DNA of 64,000 nt from Roseobacter cerasinus (lineage in GTDB: Bacteria > Pseudomonadota > Alphaproteobacteria > Rhodobacterales > Rhodobacteraceae). The notes beneath the pieces are model-generated. The model searched no databases, was not told where the DNA came from, and was given only the letters and a program-made list of their open reading frames with translations. Shown here in pieces: positions 39,337 through 48,266 of the stretch. Both the position numbers and the translations under genes were made by a program. Where the stretch lies: NCBI RefSeq assembly GCF_009811755.1, contig NZ_BLIV01000001.1:701953-765952 (forward strand), written 5' to 3'. Position 1 is the stretch's first letter; each line of letters begins with the position of its first letter.

Positions 39337-40905
39337 TCACAGTGATTGCGCGGACATCTCGCGCGCCAGATGGTCCGCCTGACGGATTGCTAAGGCCACA
39401 ATGGTCAGCGTCGGGTTCTCCGCCGCTCCGGTCGTGAACTGTGAGCCATCAGAGATGAACAGGTTCTTGATGTCATGGGTCTGGCCCCATTTGTTCACCA
39501 CCCCGTCGCGCGCATTCTCCGACATCCGGTTGGTGCCCAAGTTATGCGTCGAGGGGTACGGCGGCGTCGGGAAGGTGCGCGTGGCCCCCACCGCGTCATA
39601 GACCGCAGCGCCCTGCTGGAAGGCATGATCCCGCATGGCCCGATCGTTCGGGTGGTCGCTGTAATGCACGTTGGCCACCGGCATGCCATATTGGTCTTTG
39701 ACGTCGTGGTTGAGCGTCACGCGGTTGGTCTCCTGCGGCATATCCTCACCCACGATCCACATGCCCGCCATGTTCTCGTATTGGTCGAGCGCGGATGTGA
39801 ACTCGCGCCCCCAGGCGCCGGGGTCGAGGAAGGCGGCCATGAAGGGCAGCCCGAGGCTAAGCGTTTCCAGCTCATAGCCACCAACAAACCCGCGTGACGG
39901 ATCATGCCGAGATTCGTCCTGGATGATCCCCGCCATGGTCGTGCCGCGCCACATCTTCACCGGCTTGTCAAAGACCGCATAGACCGAGCCTGTGAGGTGC
40001 CGCATGTAGTTGCGCCCAACCTGGCCAGAGCTATTGGCCAGCCCATCGGGATACATGGACGTAGCAGAGTTCAGCAGCAACCGGGGGCTCTCGAAGGAGT
40101 TGCCCGCCACGCAGACCACACGTGCCATCTGCTTGTGCTCATTGCCGTCCGCATCCGCATAGACCACGCCGTTCACGAGGCCATCGTCGCCATGCTCGAT
40201 GCGCAGCACGTGGGCGCGCTCCCGCACTTCCAGGTTGCCGGTCGCCTCGCCCTGCGGGATGTCGGTATAGGCCGCCGACCACTTGGCACCCCATTTGCAA
40301 CCCTGGAAGCAGAAGCCGGTCTGCTGGCACATCTGCCGGTCGCCGTCAGCGCTGTTGATCGCCATGCGGCCCGTGTGCACCTGTTCGTACCCCAGCGCCT
40401 TCGCGCCCGCCTCGAACACCTTGTAGTTGTTGTTGCCGGGCAGGCCCGCGTTGCCGTTGGTCCGCGTGACGTTCAGCTTCTTCTCGGCCAGATCGTACCA
40501 CGGGTCCATCTCCTCGGCATCGATGGGCCAGTCGAGCAGGTTCGCGCCCTGTACGTTGCCGTATGTTTGCGCCGCCTTCCACTCATGCGGCTGGAACCGC
40601 AATGAAGCGCCCGCCCAATGGGTTGTGGTCCCGCCCACTGCCTTCACGATCCACGCAGGCAGGCCCGAAAAATCCTTCGCCACGCGCCAGTCTCCAGACG
40701 TCGTGCGCGGATCGAGCCAGGACAGTCGGCCAAAAGCCTCCCACTCGTCATTCACGTAGTCTTCGGGCAGGTAGCGCCCGCCCGCTTCCAGCGCCACGAC
40801 GCTCACGCCCTTCTGTGCCAATTCATTTGCCAGCACGCCGCCGCCCGCGCCCGTGCCGATTACTACGACGACAGATGCGTCACTCAATTCAAAAGGTGCA
40901 GCCAT
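39337..40905 (-). CDS. GMC family oxidoreductase
   Basis: A 522-residue FAD flavoprotein of the glucose-methanol-choline class. It shows the FAD-binding GTGAGGGVLANELAQKG, VGGTTTHWAGASLRF and the C-terminal GADENPT-like motif TGAAENPTLTIVALAIRQAD, with His residues in the catalytic region (STHNLGTNRMS). Sequence layout resembles the large subunit of membrane gluconate/sorbitol dehydrogenases. It has no export signal of its own; the neighbouring small subunit carries a Tat signal and may carry it across. No cytochrome subunit gene is adjacent. Confidence 0.88.
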   Translation of the reverse strand: MAAPFELSDASVVVVIGTGAGGGVLANELAQKGVSVVALEAGGRYLPEDYVNDEWEAFGRLSWLDPRTTSGDWRVAKDFSGLPAWIVKAVGGTTTHWAGASLRFQPHEWKAAQTYGNVQGANLLDWPIDAEEMDPWYDLAEKKLNVTRTNGNAGLPGNNNYKVFEAGAKALGYEQVHTGRMAINSADGDRQMCQQTGFCFQGCKWGAKWSAAYTDIPQGEATGNLEVRERAHVLRIEHGDDGLVNGVVYADADGNEHKQMARVVCVAGNSFESPRLLLNSATSMYPDGLANSSGQVGRNYMRHLTGSVYAVFDKPVKMWRGTTMAGIIQDESRHDPSRGFVGGYELETLSLGLPFMAAFLDPGAWGREFTSALDQYENMAGMWIVGEDMPQETNRVTLNHDVKDQYGMPVANVHYSDHPNDRAMRDHAFQQGAAVYDAVGATRTFPTPPYPSTHNLGTNRMSENARDGVVNKWGQTHDIKNLFISDGSQFTTGAAENPTLTIVALAIRQADHLAREMSAQSL

Positions 40906-40930
40906 AATCTCTCTCCTCCCAGGCTATGGC

Positions 40931-41455
40931 TCAAAGCCAGGTGATGTCGTCGAAACCGCGGTCCAGATAACCGCCTTGGCTGAAGGATTCGCCCTCATAG
41001 CCAAAGATCGGCCAGACCGCTTTCTGGTTGTAGAGGCCGGTCACCAACCCGCCGCGCACCTTCTGAAAGAACGGACTCTGCTCAACCTGACGCAGGATAT
41101 CCACGCGGTCGCGCTCCCAGCCCACATCGAGATAGCTGGCAAAGCCCTTGCCCTGCGCAGCCCCGTCGAGAATTGCAATACCCACCTCGACCTCTTCCGC
41201 CGCCTCGGGCGTGTCATAGCCTTTCACGGCCACGACGTAGTATTCATCGCTGACTTTGTCGTGCGGGTAGATATCCCGCGCCATCTGCACCAGCGTGGCC
41301 ATGGTGCGCGGCTGCAGCGTGCTGGTCTCCGTGGCCCAGGCCGCATCGGCACCGGCAAGATAGCCTGTGCCGACCACAAATGCGCTGCCGGCGGCGGCGC
41401 TGTTTTTCAGCAGCTGGCGCCGGGTCATAGCCCTTGGCTTGCTTTGAATGTTCAT
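40931..41455 (-). CDS. Gluconate 2-dehydrogenase subunit 3 family protein (Tat-exported)
   Basis: A 174-residue small subunit of GMC-type dehydrogenases. The N-terminus is a Tat signal: MTRRQLLKNSAAAGSAFVVG. The ATG at 41455 follows a very strong GGGAGGAG ribosome-binding site. The GMC subunit gene begins 25 bases downstream, so the two form an operon. In related enzymes this subunit is needed for export and maturation of the flavoprotein to the periplasm. Confidence 0.87.
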   Translation of the reverse strand: MNIQSKPRAMTRRQLLKNSAAAGSAFVVGTGYLAGADAAWATETSTLQPRTMATLVQMARDIYPHDKVSDEYYVVAVKGYDTPEAAEEVEVGIAILDGAAQGKGFASYLDVGWERDRVDILRQVEQSPFFQKVRGGLVTGLYNQKAVWPIFGYEGESFSQGGYLDRGFDDITWL

Positions 41456-41497
41456 CGAGTCTCCTCCCTCTGTCATGAACGTGATGAGCGCGTGCGC

Positions 41498-41893
41498 TCA
41501 GAGAAACCGCCCGCTGCGCTCCAGAACCTCGATCTGGTAGCCATCCGGGTCGGCGACGAAAAAGAACTTGCCTACGAGTTTTCCATCCGGGGCAAATTCG
41601 ACAATTTTGCGGGGGGCGAGGCCAGCGGCCTCAAACCGGGCATGCTCGGCCTCCAGGTTCTCGACCGAGACGGCAAGATGGCCGTAACCGTCACCCAGAT
41701 CATACGGCTCCGTACGGTCTTTGTTGATGGTCAACTCCACCTCGAAGGGCGTCTCGGGGTTCGACAGGTAGACCAGTGTGAAGTCCGTGAAATCAAGCCT
41801 GTCCGCGACCTCCAGCCCAAAGGCTTCGCGGTAGAATGCAACCGACTTTTCCTCGTCGATCACACGGATCATGCTGTGGATGGCTTTGGCCAA
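41498..41893 (-). CDS. VOC family glyoxalase-like protein
   Basis: A 131-residue vicinal oxygen chelate protein similar to lactoylglutathione lyase (GloA): MAKAIHSMIRVIDEEKSVAFY, VELTINKD, GYGHLAVSVEN and FVADPDGYQIEVLER. His and Glu metal ligands are in place. It may convert methylglyoxal-glutathione hemithioacetal. It precedes the Tat-exported subunit gene by 42 bases on the same strand and may share its transcript. Confidence 0.87.
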   Translation of the reverse strand: MAKAIHSMIRVIDEEKSVAFYREAFGLEVADRLDFTDFTLVYLSNPETPFEVELTINKDRTEPYDLGDGYGHLAVSVENLEAEHARFEAAGLAPRKIVEFAPDGKLVGKFFFVADPDGYQIEVLERSGRFL

Positions 41894-41990
41894 GGCAACC
41901 TCCCTGATGTCTTGCCGTTCGTCTCAGCAAAGCACCGGGGGCGGCGTGCGGGTAGTAGCGGGCTACTACGTCGTTCCATTTCTGGGCGCG

Positions 41991-42284
41991 CTACTCCGCG
42001 GCCAGATGCGTCACGTCCCGGTCTGTCTTGCGGTCGAGATACAGCAGGCAGGCGCAGCGCAGCAGAGAAGAAAAGTTCTTAGGTTCGCCTTTCTCTTCGA
42101 GCACCTCACTGTGCAGGGTCGAAATGAAGGCCGGGGTCGTCATCTCATTCATCTCCGCGATTTCATCGAGGATTCGCCAAAAGCTGTTTTCAAGCCGGAT
42201 GCTGGTGCTCTGGCCGTTCAGCCGCAGCCGCCGGGTCTGCAACTCGTAACGGTCGGGGTCCTGGCTGGCAAAAATCTTGCACAT
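41991..42284 (-). CDS. Ribbon-helix-helix domain protein
   Basis: A 97-residue protein with a central ribbon-helix-helix-like segment (TSIRLENSFWRILDEIAEMNEMTTPAFISTL). It is of the RHH_4 type common in alphaproteobacteria. It probably binds DNA as a dimer; the target is unknown. The ATG at 42284 has a GGGAGGA ribosome-binding site; the longer frame lacks one. Confidence 0.8.
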   Translation of the reverse strand: MCKIFASQDPDRYELQTRRLRLNGQSTSIRLENSFWRILDEIAEMNEMTTPAFISTLHSEVLEEKGEPKNFSSLLRCACLLYLDRKTDRDVTHLAAE

Positions 42285-42423
42285 TGTCGTGTCCTCCCGC
42301 GCGATGCGCGTGCGGGGGCACCCGGATACGTCGCGGGCAGCCCTAGTCGCGTATCTGTCTCTTATTGGGTTGGAGTATATGAGGCGCGCCGCATCATGTT
42401 GAGTCCTCAATTGGTCGGGGCTG

Positions 42424-42813
42424 TCAGCTGGCGATATGCACCTTCCACCACTTCGGGCGCGGCGTGACATAGGAATGCGCGCCGGGGGCGAATTCCTTGT
42501 AGTGCCCCTTGTCAAAGGCGCCAAGCAACAGGGCCACCACCGGGTGATCATCCATCGCGCCAAGGCTGCTGCCACAGGCGGGGCAGAAGGCGCGCGATGA
42601 GGCCTCGGACGAGCGATAGGTGGCGGGCGCGCCGCCGGGGCCGGTCCAGCGCACCCGGTCGGCGGGCAGTTCGACCCAGACGGCCGTCAGCGCGCCACTG
42701 TGCCGCTGGCACATGCGGCAGGAACAGGTGTGCGGTCTTGGGATCGGACCGGTGGCCACGAACCGGATCGCGCCGCAGAGACAGCCACCTTCATAGACAC
42801 GGGGGTTGGCCAT
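42424..42813 (-). CDS. GFA family (glutathione-dependent formaldehyde-activating-like) protein
   Basis: A 129-residue zinc-binding protein of the GFA/CENP-V fold. The ligating cysteines are visible in GGCLCGAIRF, TCSCRMCQRHSG and FCPACGSSLG. The family is named after glutathione-dependent formaldehyde activation, but most members have no proven activity. It is single, with its own promoter expected in the 268-base gap to the FAD oxidase. Confidence 0.87.
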   Translation of the reverse strand: MANPRVYEGGCLCGAIRFVATGPIPRPHTCSCRMCQRHSGALTAVWVELPADRVRWTGPGGAPATYRSSEASSRAFCPACGSSLGAMDDHPVVALLLGAFDKGHYKEFAPGAHSYVTPRPKWWKVHIAS

Positions 42814-43081
42814 CGCTGCGCTCCTCTCACACCGGCTGGATGCTCGTTACAGGGTTGCGCAAAGATACCGCGTTCCGGGCTGCCGAAAAGCCAAAAGGTC
42901 TTAAAATTTGCCGGATCCGGCCCCGCATTTTATGCCGCGCCACTGAAACGCGCAGGCCCAGATGCGGCGAGCCCCCTTCAGATTTTATAGCACGCGGCCA
43001 GGAAGTCCTTAGACCTCGCCCGCCTTCGGCGTTAGTCTGACGGGCATATGTTGGTACGATTGCCCGAAGAAAGAGTTTGAG

Positions 43082-44569
43082 ATGAAGACATTTGGCAGAC
43101 GTGCGGTGCTCCTTGGCAGCGGCGCGGTGATCGGTGCGGTGGCCGCCCGCAGCTTCGACACGGACCTCACGCGCATTGCCCCCCGCATCCTAACCGAGAC
43201 ACCAACAGGCGAGACGATCCTAAACGACGCCAGCGAGTTGAGCGCGACGCCTGTGCACAAGCATATCGTGATGAGTGAAGATCCGGGCGCCGCTCTGATC
43301 GACCGGCTGCGCGCGGAAATGGCCGAGGCGCGGGCCGAGGGGCGCCCGATGAACATCGGCGCCGCGCGCCACTCCATGGGCGGGCAGGCGATCCCCCGCG
43401 ATGGCCACGCCATCACCTTCGACAACGGCTTTGTCGAGATCGACAGCGCGGCGCGGAGCTATCGCACTCATGCCGGTGCGCGCTGGTCGCAGGTGATTGC
43501 AGAACTCGACCCCGCGGGTCTCTCGCCCCAGGTCATGCAGTCGAACCACGACTTTGGCGTCGCCGCCACCTTCTGCGTGAACGCCCACGGCTGGGCGGTG
43601 CCCTTTGGCCCCATGGGGGCAACGGTCCAGGCGATCGACCTGCTGCTCCCCGATGGCGAGCTTTTGCGCTGCAGCCGCACCGAAAACCCCGAGCTCTTCG
43701 CCATGAGCATGGGCGGCTATGGGCTCACCGGCGCGATCATCGCCATGGAGGTCGCCGCCGAGCCGAACCTGCGCCTCGATCCGTCGTTCGACATCATGCC
43801 CGCCGAGGCGTTCGGCGAGGCTTTCGCGAGGGCGGTCTATGACCCGCAGGTGAACATGGCCTATGGGCGGCTCAACGTCGATCACGACACCTTCTTTGAG
43901 GAGGCCTTCATGGTCACCTACCGCCCCAGCGCGGATCAATCCGACCTACCGCCCGCCTCCGGCTCCGGCTGGGTGTCGAAGCTCGCCAGCCGCGTCTACC
44001 GCGCGCAGCTGGGCAGCGAGGCGGGCCGCAAGCTGCGCTGGACCTTCGAGACCGACCTCGGCCCCATGGTCGGTGGCGGTGCCAGCACCCGCAATTCACT
44101 GATCAACGAACCGGTGGTCACGCTTGATGATCGCAACCCGCAGCGCGTCGACATCCTGCATGAGTACTTCGTCGCGCCCGCGCGCTTCCCCGAATTCCTG
44201 CAAATCTGCCGCGAGATTATCCCGGCGTCGTATCAGGAGTTCCTGAACGTCACGCTGCGCTACATCGATACCGACGCGGAAAGCTGGCTGAGCTACGCGA
44301 GCGAGCCGCGCATCGCTGCAGTCATGTCCTTCAGCCAGGAGAAAACCGCGCGGGGTGAGGCGGATATGCAGCGCATGACCCGCGCGCTTGTCGGTGCCAT
44401 CACCGAAATCGGCGGCAGCTATTATCTGCCCTACCGCCCGCACCCCACCGTGGTGCAGCTCAGCGCCGCCTATCCGCGGGCCGCCGAGTTCGCGCAGGCC
44501 AAACGCAGGCTGGACCCCGGCCTGCTTTTCCGTAGTAATCTCTGGAACAGCTACCTGGAGCGCCTGTGA
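43082..44569 (+). CDS. FAD-binding oxidoreductase with Tat-type N-terminus
   Basis: A 495-residue flavoprotein of the VAO/FAD-linked oxidase family. The N-terminus MKTFGRRAVLLGSGAVIGAV carries a twin arginine, so periplasmic export or anchoring by Tat is likely. The FAD-binding part shows NIGAARHSMGGQAIPRDGHA and VNAHGWAVPFGPMGATVQAI. The C-terminus YPRAAEFAQAKRRLDPGLLF is typical of aldonolactone-type oxidases. The substrate is unknown. It is the first gene of a four-gene operon; the next gene's GTG overlaps its stop. Confidence 0.85.
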   Translation: MKTFGRRAVLLGSGAVIGAVAARSFDTDLTRIAPRILTETPTGETILNDASELSATPVHKHIVMSEDPGAALIDRLRAEMAEARAEGRPMNIGAARHSMGGQAIPRDGHAITFDNGFVEIDSAARSYRTHAGARWSQVIAELDPAGLSPQVMQSNHDFGVAATFCVNAHGWAVPFGPMGATVQAIDLLLPDGELLRCSRTENPELFAMSMGGYGLTGAIIAMEVAAEPNLRLDPSFDIMPAEAFGEAFARAVYDPQVNMAYGRLNVDHDTFFEEAFMVTYRPSADQSDLPPASGSGWVSKLASRVYRAQLGSEAGRKLRWTFETDLGPMVGGGASTRNSLINEPVVTLDDRNPQRVDILHEYFVAPARFPEFLQICREIIPASYQEFLNVTLRYIDTDAESWLSYASEPRIAAVMSFSQEKTARGEADMQRMTRALVGAITEIGGSYYLPYRPHPTVVQLSAAYPRAAEFAQAKRRLDPGLLFRSNLWNSYLERL

Positions 44570-44964
44570 GCCACCTTCAAAAGATCTGCCTGGGCTATTT
44601 CGTCGTTCTGATGGCCGCAGCCTCGCTGAATTATATCCCCGGGCTCACCGATGAGGACGGCCTTGCTTTCGGCATCTTCGCGCTCGACATCTTTGACGAT
44701 GCGCTGCACGTGGCCTCGGCGCTCTGGGCGCTGTTCTCCGGGCTGCGGTCGCACGCGACGGCGCGGTTCTTCCTGATCGTCTTTGGCGCGCTTTATCTCG
44801 GTGATGGGGTGTTCGGCTTTTTCACCGGCTACGGCTATCTTGATCTGGGGATCTTCACCAACGCCTCTGCCGGGCTGTCCTTCACCTTTGTCCGTTTCGC
44901 CGCGAACCTGCCGCATCTGGCCCTCGGGGCCTTCGCGCTCTGGGCGGGGCTGAGACGCCCGTGA
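44566..44964 (+). CDS. Small integral membrane protein
   Basis: A 132-residue protein with about four predicted helices (about residues 9-25, 47-62, 68-85 and 108-128). Its layout resembles DUF4383-like proteins. The start is a GTG at 44566 that overlaps the oxidase stop (GTGA), and its own stop overlaps the next GTG, so it is translated in a tightly coupled operon. I do not recognise a function. Confidence 0.7.
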   Translation: MSHLQKICLGYFVVLMAAASLNYIPGLTDEDGLAFGIFALDIFDDALHVASALWALFSGLRSHATARFFLIVFGALYLGDGVFGFFTGYGYLDLGIFTNASAGLSFTFVRFAANLPHLALGAFALWAGLRRP

Positions 44965-46007
44965 TCCGCAGGGTCGGGCGCTGGCTCGGGCGTCTCCTGC
45001 TTGTCCTCGCGCTTTGCCTGGCGGGGCTGCTTGCGCCGGTCGCCTACACCGAGCTTGCCTGCCGGGGCGAGGCCGCGCCCGAGCCCTATGACGCCATCCT
45101 GCCGCCCGCGCATCACCGCGCCGAAAGCCGGACATATCTGACCTACCCTGAGTGGCACATCGTGCATGCCTATGACGACTATGCGCAGGTGATCAGCACC
45201 GACGATCCGCACACCTTCGGCTTCTTGCGCAGCATCGCGGGCTTCTGGTCCACCCTCTGCGATGTGACCCGCGTCGCCAGCGCCCATGGCGGCGTGCCGG
45301 GCGAGACGAAACAGATGGTTTATGTGATCGGTGTCAGTTTCACCGCCGAGCTGCTGATGAAGGCCGCCTATGAGGAAACCCTGGGCCGCGTGATCGCCAT
45401 GTTGCGCGGGCCAGAGCGCGCGCCGCTCGACGATCTCTCTGCCCGGCAGGCCCGGCGTTATGCGACCTTCCTGCAGCAGGTGCCCTGGTACCAATGGGAG
45501 TTTGTCGCGGATGCGGAGGCTCTGGAGACTATGGCGACCGGTGCACTGCGCGACCGCGAGCGGCGCTTTGCCCTTGGGCTGGAGTACGGCGCCAAAGCGG
45601 CATACGCGCGGGTCATTGCAGCGGCTGTGGACACCGTCGGTGCCGATGAATTGACACTGCGCATGATCATCACAGGTTATGCCGGAGAGGGCGAAGACAG
45701 GCTGCAGATCATCGCGGCACGGGAGGTCGGGCTGGAAGTCGAGACGGTGCGCTACCGCGCGCTGACGCATCTGCTGCGGGAACTTGCCGCGCGTGGTGTC
45801 AATTTCATCGAAATCGCCGGGAATGATGATATTATGCTGACGGTGATCAGCGAGACTGCAACATTCGATGGCGCGCGTAGTTCCATTCAGAGGCAGGGAT
45901 ATGGCGACTATCGCCACCTCGTCGGCTTGAAGGTGCGGGATCTTGGGGCGCGGCTGCGACAGTATCAGCGCGATGGCATAGGCGTGGAGCACATCCATGA
46001 TTATTAG
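44961..46007 (+). CDS. Membrane-anchored protein of unknown function
   Basis: A 348-residue protein with one N-terminal helix (LLLVLALCLAGLLAPVAYTE) and a large, probably periplasmic domain. The motif RTYLTYPEWHIVHAYDDYAQV and the GFWSTLCDVTR segment look conserved in character, with several Trp/Tyr/His residues, but I do not recognise the family. The start is GTG at 44961, overlapping the previous stop by four bases. The next small gene overlaps its end by 11 bases. The context suggests a partner of the Tat flavoprotein. Confidence 0.65.
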   Translation: MIRRVGRWLGRLLLVLALCLAGLLAPVAYTELACRGEAAPEPYDAILPPAHHRAESRTYLTYPEWHIVHAYDDYAQVISTDDPHTFGFLRSIAGFWSTLCDVTRVASAHGGVPGETKQMVYVIGVSFTAELLMKAAYEETLGRVIAMLRGPERAPLDDLSARQARRYATFLQQVPWYQWEFVADAEALETMATGALRDRERRFALGLEYGAKAAYARVIAAAVDTVGADELTLRMIITGYAGEGEDRLQIIAAREVGLEVETVRYRALTHLLRELAARGVNFIEIAGNDDIMLTVISETATFDGARSSIQRQGYGDYRHLVGLKVRDLGARLRQYQRDGIGVEHIHDY

Positions 46008-46278
46008 GGCTGGTCTCGGGATCGGAGTGCTCTTTGTTGCGTGGGTCGCGCTTCTGGCTGCTGTGATGAGCCTGTCTCGCTCGGCGCCTGCCGCACTTGT
46101 TCCAGCGGCCTTGCCTGGCTTTGCCGCGGCGCTGCCGGCCAATATCTCCGTTATTGAGCAAACCGCCCTGGGTACCGTGCTGGCAAGCGACAACACTGAT
46201 CTGGTGCGACAGCTCTACCGCGCTGGGGCCATTGTTGTGCTACCAGCGGGACTTGCAGGCTGCGCGCCTCTCGGCTGA
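45997..46278 (+). CDS. Small single-helix protein of unknown function
   Basis: A 93-residue protein with an N-terminal hydrophobic segment (GLGIGVLFVAWVALLAAVM) and a short Ala/Pro/Val-rich tail. The ATG at 45997 overlaps the previous gene by 11 bases. It is the last gene of the FAD-oxidase operon. I do not recognise it; the frame is plausible because it is translationally coupled, but it could also be a decayed gene. Confidence 0.5.
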   Translation: MIIRAGLGIGVLFVAWVALLAAVMSLSRSAPAALVPAALPGFAAALPANISVIEQTALGTVLASDNTDLVRQLYRAGAIVVLPAGLAGCAPLG

Positions 46279-46464
46279 GTTTGATTTGATGATCGTGATG
46301 TGAGGCAAAGAGGCGCTGACCAGGCCATCGAGGCCCGGACAGCGCCGCCCGCCCTAAAACCCGTCGGACTGTTGGCGGACCCTTGCGCAGGCGGGCTTAG
46401 GCATTTGTCGTGGCCGAATTGCATAGGTGCGACCACCATGTCATGTCGCCCGACCGCGGCTGAC

Positions 46465-47235
46465 TCACACCCTGCGCCCGTCAAACTGCGTCACAGTTAC
46501 GCCCGCTGTTTCCAGCGCAGCGCGGACAGATCGGGCGATCTGGACAGCGGTGGGCGTGTCGCCGTGCAGGCAGATCGTATCGATGCTCGTCTCGATCCGC
46601 TTACCCGTGGCGGTGAGGATTGCGCCCGCCTGCACCATCTCCACCATGCGCCGACCGGCAAGCTCCGGGTCGTGGATCACGGCCCCCTCAAGGCTGCGGT
46701 CCACGAGCGTTGCGTCTTCGTTATAGGCGCGGTCGGCGAAAATCTCGCCCGCGAAGGCGCAGCCCAAAGCCCGCACCGCCTGCTCCTGCGCTGTGGCGCA
46801 GAGCACCATGACGATGAGGTTCGGGTCGACCGAGAGCGCAGCCTCGTAGCAGTCCCGCGCCAGCGCCTCATCCTCTGACGCCATATTGGCCAGAGCGCCG
46901 TGCAGCTTCAGATGCCTGACCCCGCCGCCAAGTGCCCGCGCGACCCCGACAGAGGCGGCGACCTGAAAGCGGATCAGGTCTTGCAGCTCGGCGCGCGGTA
47001 TGTTGAGCCGCCGCCGCCCGAAGCCCTGCAGGTCCGCAAAGCCCGGGTGCGCGCCAAGGCCCACGCCATTCTCTATGGCAATCCGCATGGTCCGCGCCAT
47101 CACCGAAGGATCGCCCGCATGCGCCCCGCAGGCGATGTTCGCGGAGGTGACGGTTTGCAGAAGGGCGGCATCGTCGCCCATGGTCCAGGGACCAAAGCTC
47201 TCGCCCATATCGGCATTCAGATCGACGCGGGTCAT
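46465..47235 (-). CDS. pxpA: 5-oxoprolinase subunit A (LamB/YcsF family)
   Basis: A 256-residue TIM-barrel-like protein with the family signature DLNADMGESFGPWTMGDD, the metal/substrate segment ANIACGAHAGDPSVM and the C-terminal TICLHGDTPTAVQIARSV. Together with PxpB and PxpC it hydrolyses 5-oxoproline (pyroglutamate) to glutamate with ATP. It is the last gene of the operon and overlaps pxpC by four bases. No clear terminator follows. Confidence 0.93.
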   Translation of the reverse strand: MTRVDLNADMGESFGPWTMGDDAALLQTVTSANIACGAHAGDPSVMARTMRIAIENGVGLGAHPGFADLQGFGRRRLNIPRAELQDLIRFQVAASVGVARALGGGVRHLKLHGALANMASEDEALARDCYEAALSVDPNLIVMVLCATAQEQAVRALGCAFAGEIFADRAYNEDATLVDRSLEGAVIHDPELAGRRMVEMVQAGAILTATGKRIETSIDTICLHGDTPTAVQIARSVRAALETAGVTVTQFDGRRV

Positions 47236-48266
47236 GGCTGTTCTCCTGTTGTGGCAAAGGGATCGGCGGCTGCGGATACGGCCCCGCTAATCAGCTGGTA
47301 GCTCAGCAGATCGGCAATGTCATGCGGGTCGCGCACCAGCCGAGCGATGCGCGACGGCAGCGCCTTGATCTCGGCGCGCGCGCGGGTCTCGGCGGCGATG
47401 GCCTCCTCCAGCGAGACCACCTGAAACCGCAACTCCGCGCCTGCTGGGGCCTGCGCCACCTTCGGCAGATCGCAGGGCAGCACCGTGCCGATGCGAGGAT
47501 AGCCGCCCGTCGTCTGGCTCTCGCACATAAGCACATAAGGCGCGCCGTCGCCGGTGACCTGAATATCGCCGGGGGTGATGACTTCCGAGACGATGCTGAG
47601 GCCGCCCTCGGCGTGAAAGCCGTCGCCCGCCATGTCCAGCCGCACGCCCTGCCGGTTGGCACGCGGGTCGCGGCGAAACACCGTCTCTCCGAACCGCGCG
47701 CGGGTCGCGTCGGAAAACAGCGCGGACTGGAACGAGAGCACCATGCGGATCACGCCACCGCTCAGCCGACCCTCAGGCGTCAGAAACAGGCCCGGCCGGG
47801 CATGGCTAGCCTCGATTGGCAGGCTGTCGCTGGCCTGCAACAGTGCCCCAATGCCCGCGGTCAGATGGGCAGACCGCGCCCCCATCTCGGGCGGGGTGTC
47901 AAAACCGCCCGCCACATGCAGATACCCGTAGGTCCCTGCGCGCACACCCGCGATCACCAGTTTCGCCCCTGCGGACAGCGCGTGGCTCGCATTCCAGATC
48001 AGCGGTGCGCCGTCCAGCGTCGCCGCCATCTCGGCGCCAGTCAGCGCGATCACCGTGTCCACATCCGCCTCGAAGGTGCCGCCCATGCCCATCATCTCAA
48101 TGGCGGCGCAGTCCGGCGCCTGCCCAAGAAGCGCCGCGCCCTCGTGCAGCGCGCGCAAGTCCGCTGCTCCGCCGCGCGTGAGCCCTTTTGCGAGATAGCC
48201 GCGGCGCCCAAGGTCCTGAAGGCTGAGCGCGGGTCCGGCGCTGAGGATGGTCAATGCGCCGCTCAT
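47232..48266 (-). CDS. pxpC: 5-oxoprolinase subunit C (biotin-dependent carboxyltransferase-like)
   Basis: A 344-residue protein of the allophanate hydrolase subunit 2/KipA family. It starts LTILSAGPALSLQDLGRRGY, contains GGAADLRALHEGAALLGQ and ends in the characteristic ITPGDIQVTGDGAPYVLMCE and TGGYPRIGTVLPCDLPKVAQ. It forms the ATP-dependent 5-oxoprolinase with PxpB and PxpA. It overlaps both neighbours by four bases. Confidence 0.92.
   Translation of the reverse strand: MSGALTILSAGPALSLQDLGRRGYLAKGLTRGGAADLRALHEGAALLGQAPDCAAIEMMGMGGTFEADVDTVIALTGAEMAATLDGAPLIWNASHALSAGAKLVIAGVRAGTYGYLHVAGGFDTPPEMGARSAHLTAGIGALLQASDSLPIEASHARPGLFLTPEGRLSGGVIRMVLSFQSALFSDATRARFGETVFRRDPRANRQGVRLDMAGDGFHAEGGLSIVSEVITPGDIQVTGDGAPYVLMCESQTTGGYPRIGTVLPCDLPKVAQAPAGAELRFQVVSLEEAIAAETRARAEIKALPSRIARLVRDPHDIADLLSYQLISGAVSAAADPFATTGEQP

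Noticed and set aside
44835..46196. Minus-strand open frame of about 453 codons
   Set aside because: Antisense to the coupled FAD-oxidase operon genes, whose GTG/ATG overlaps are regular; no family features.
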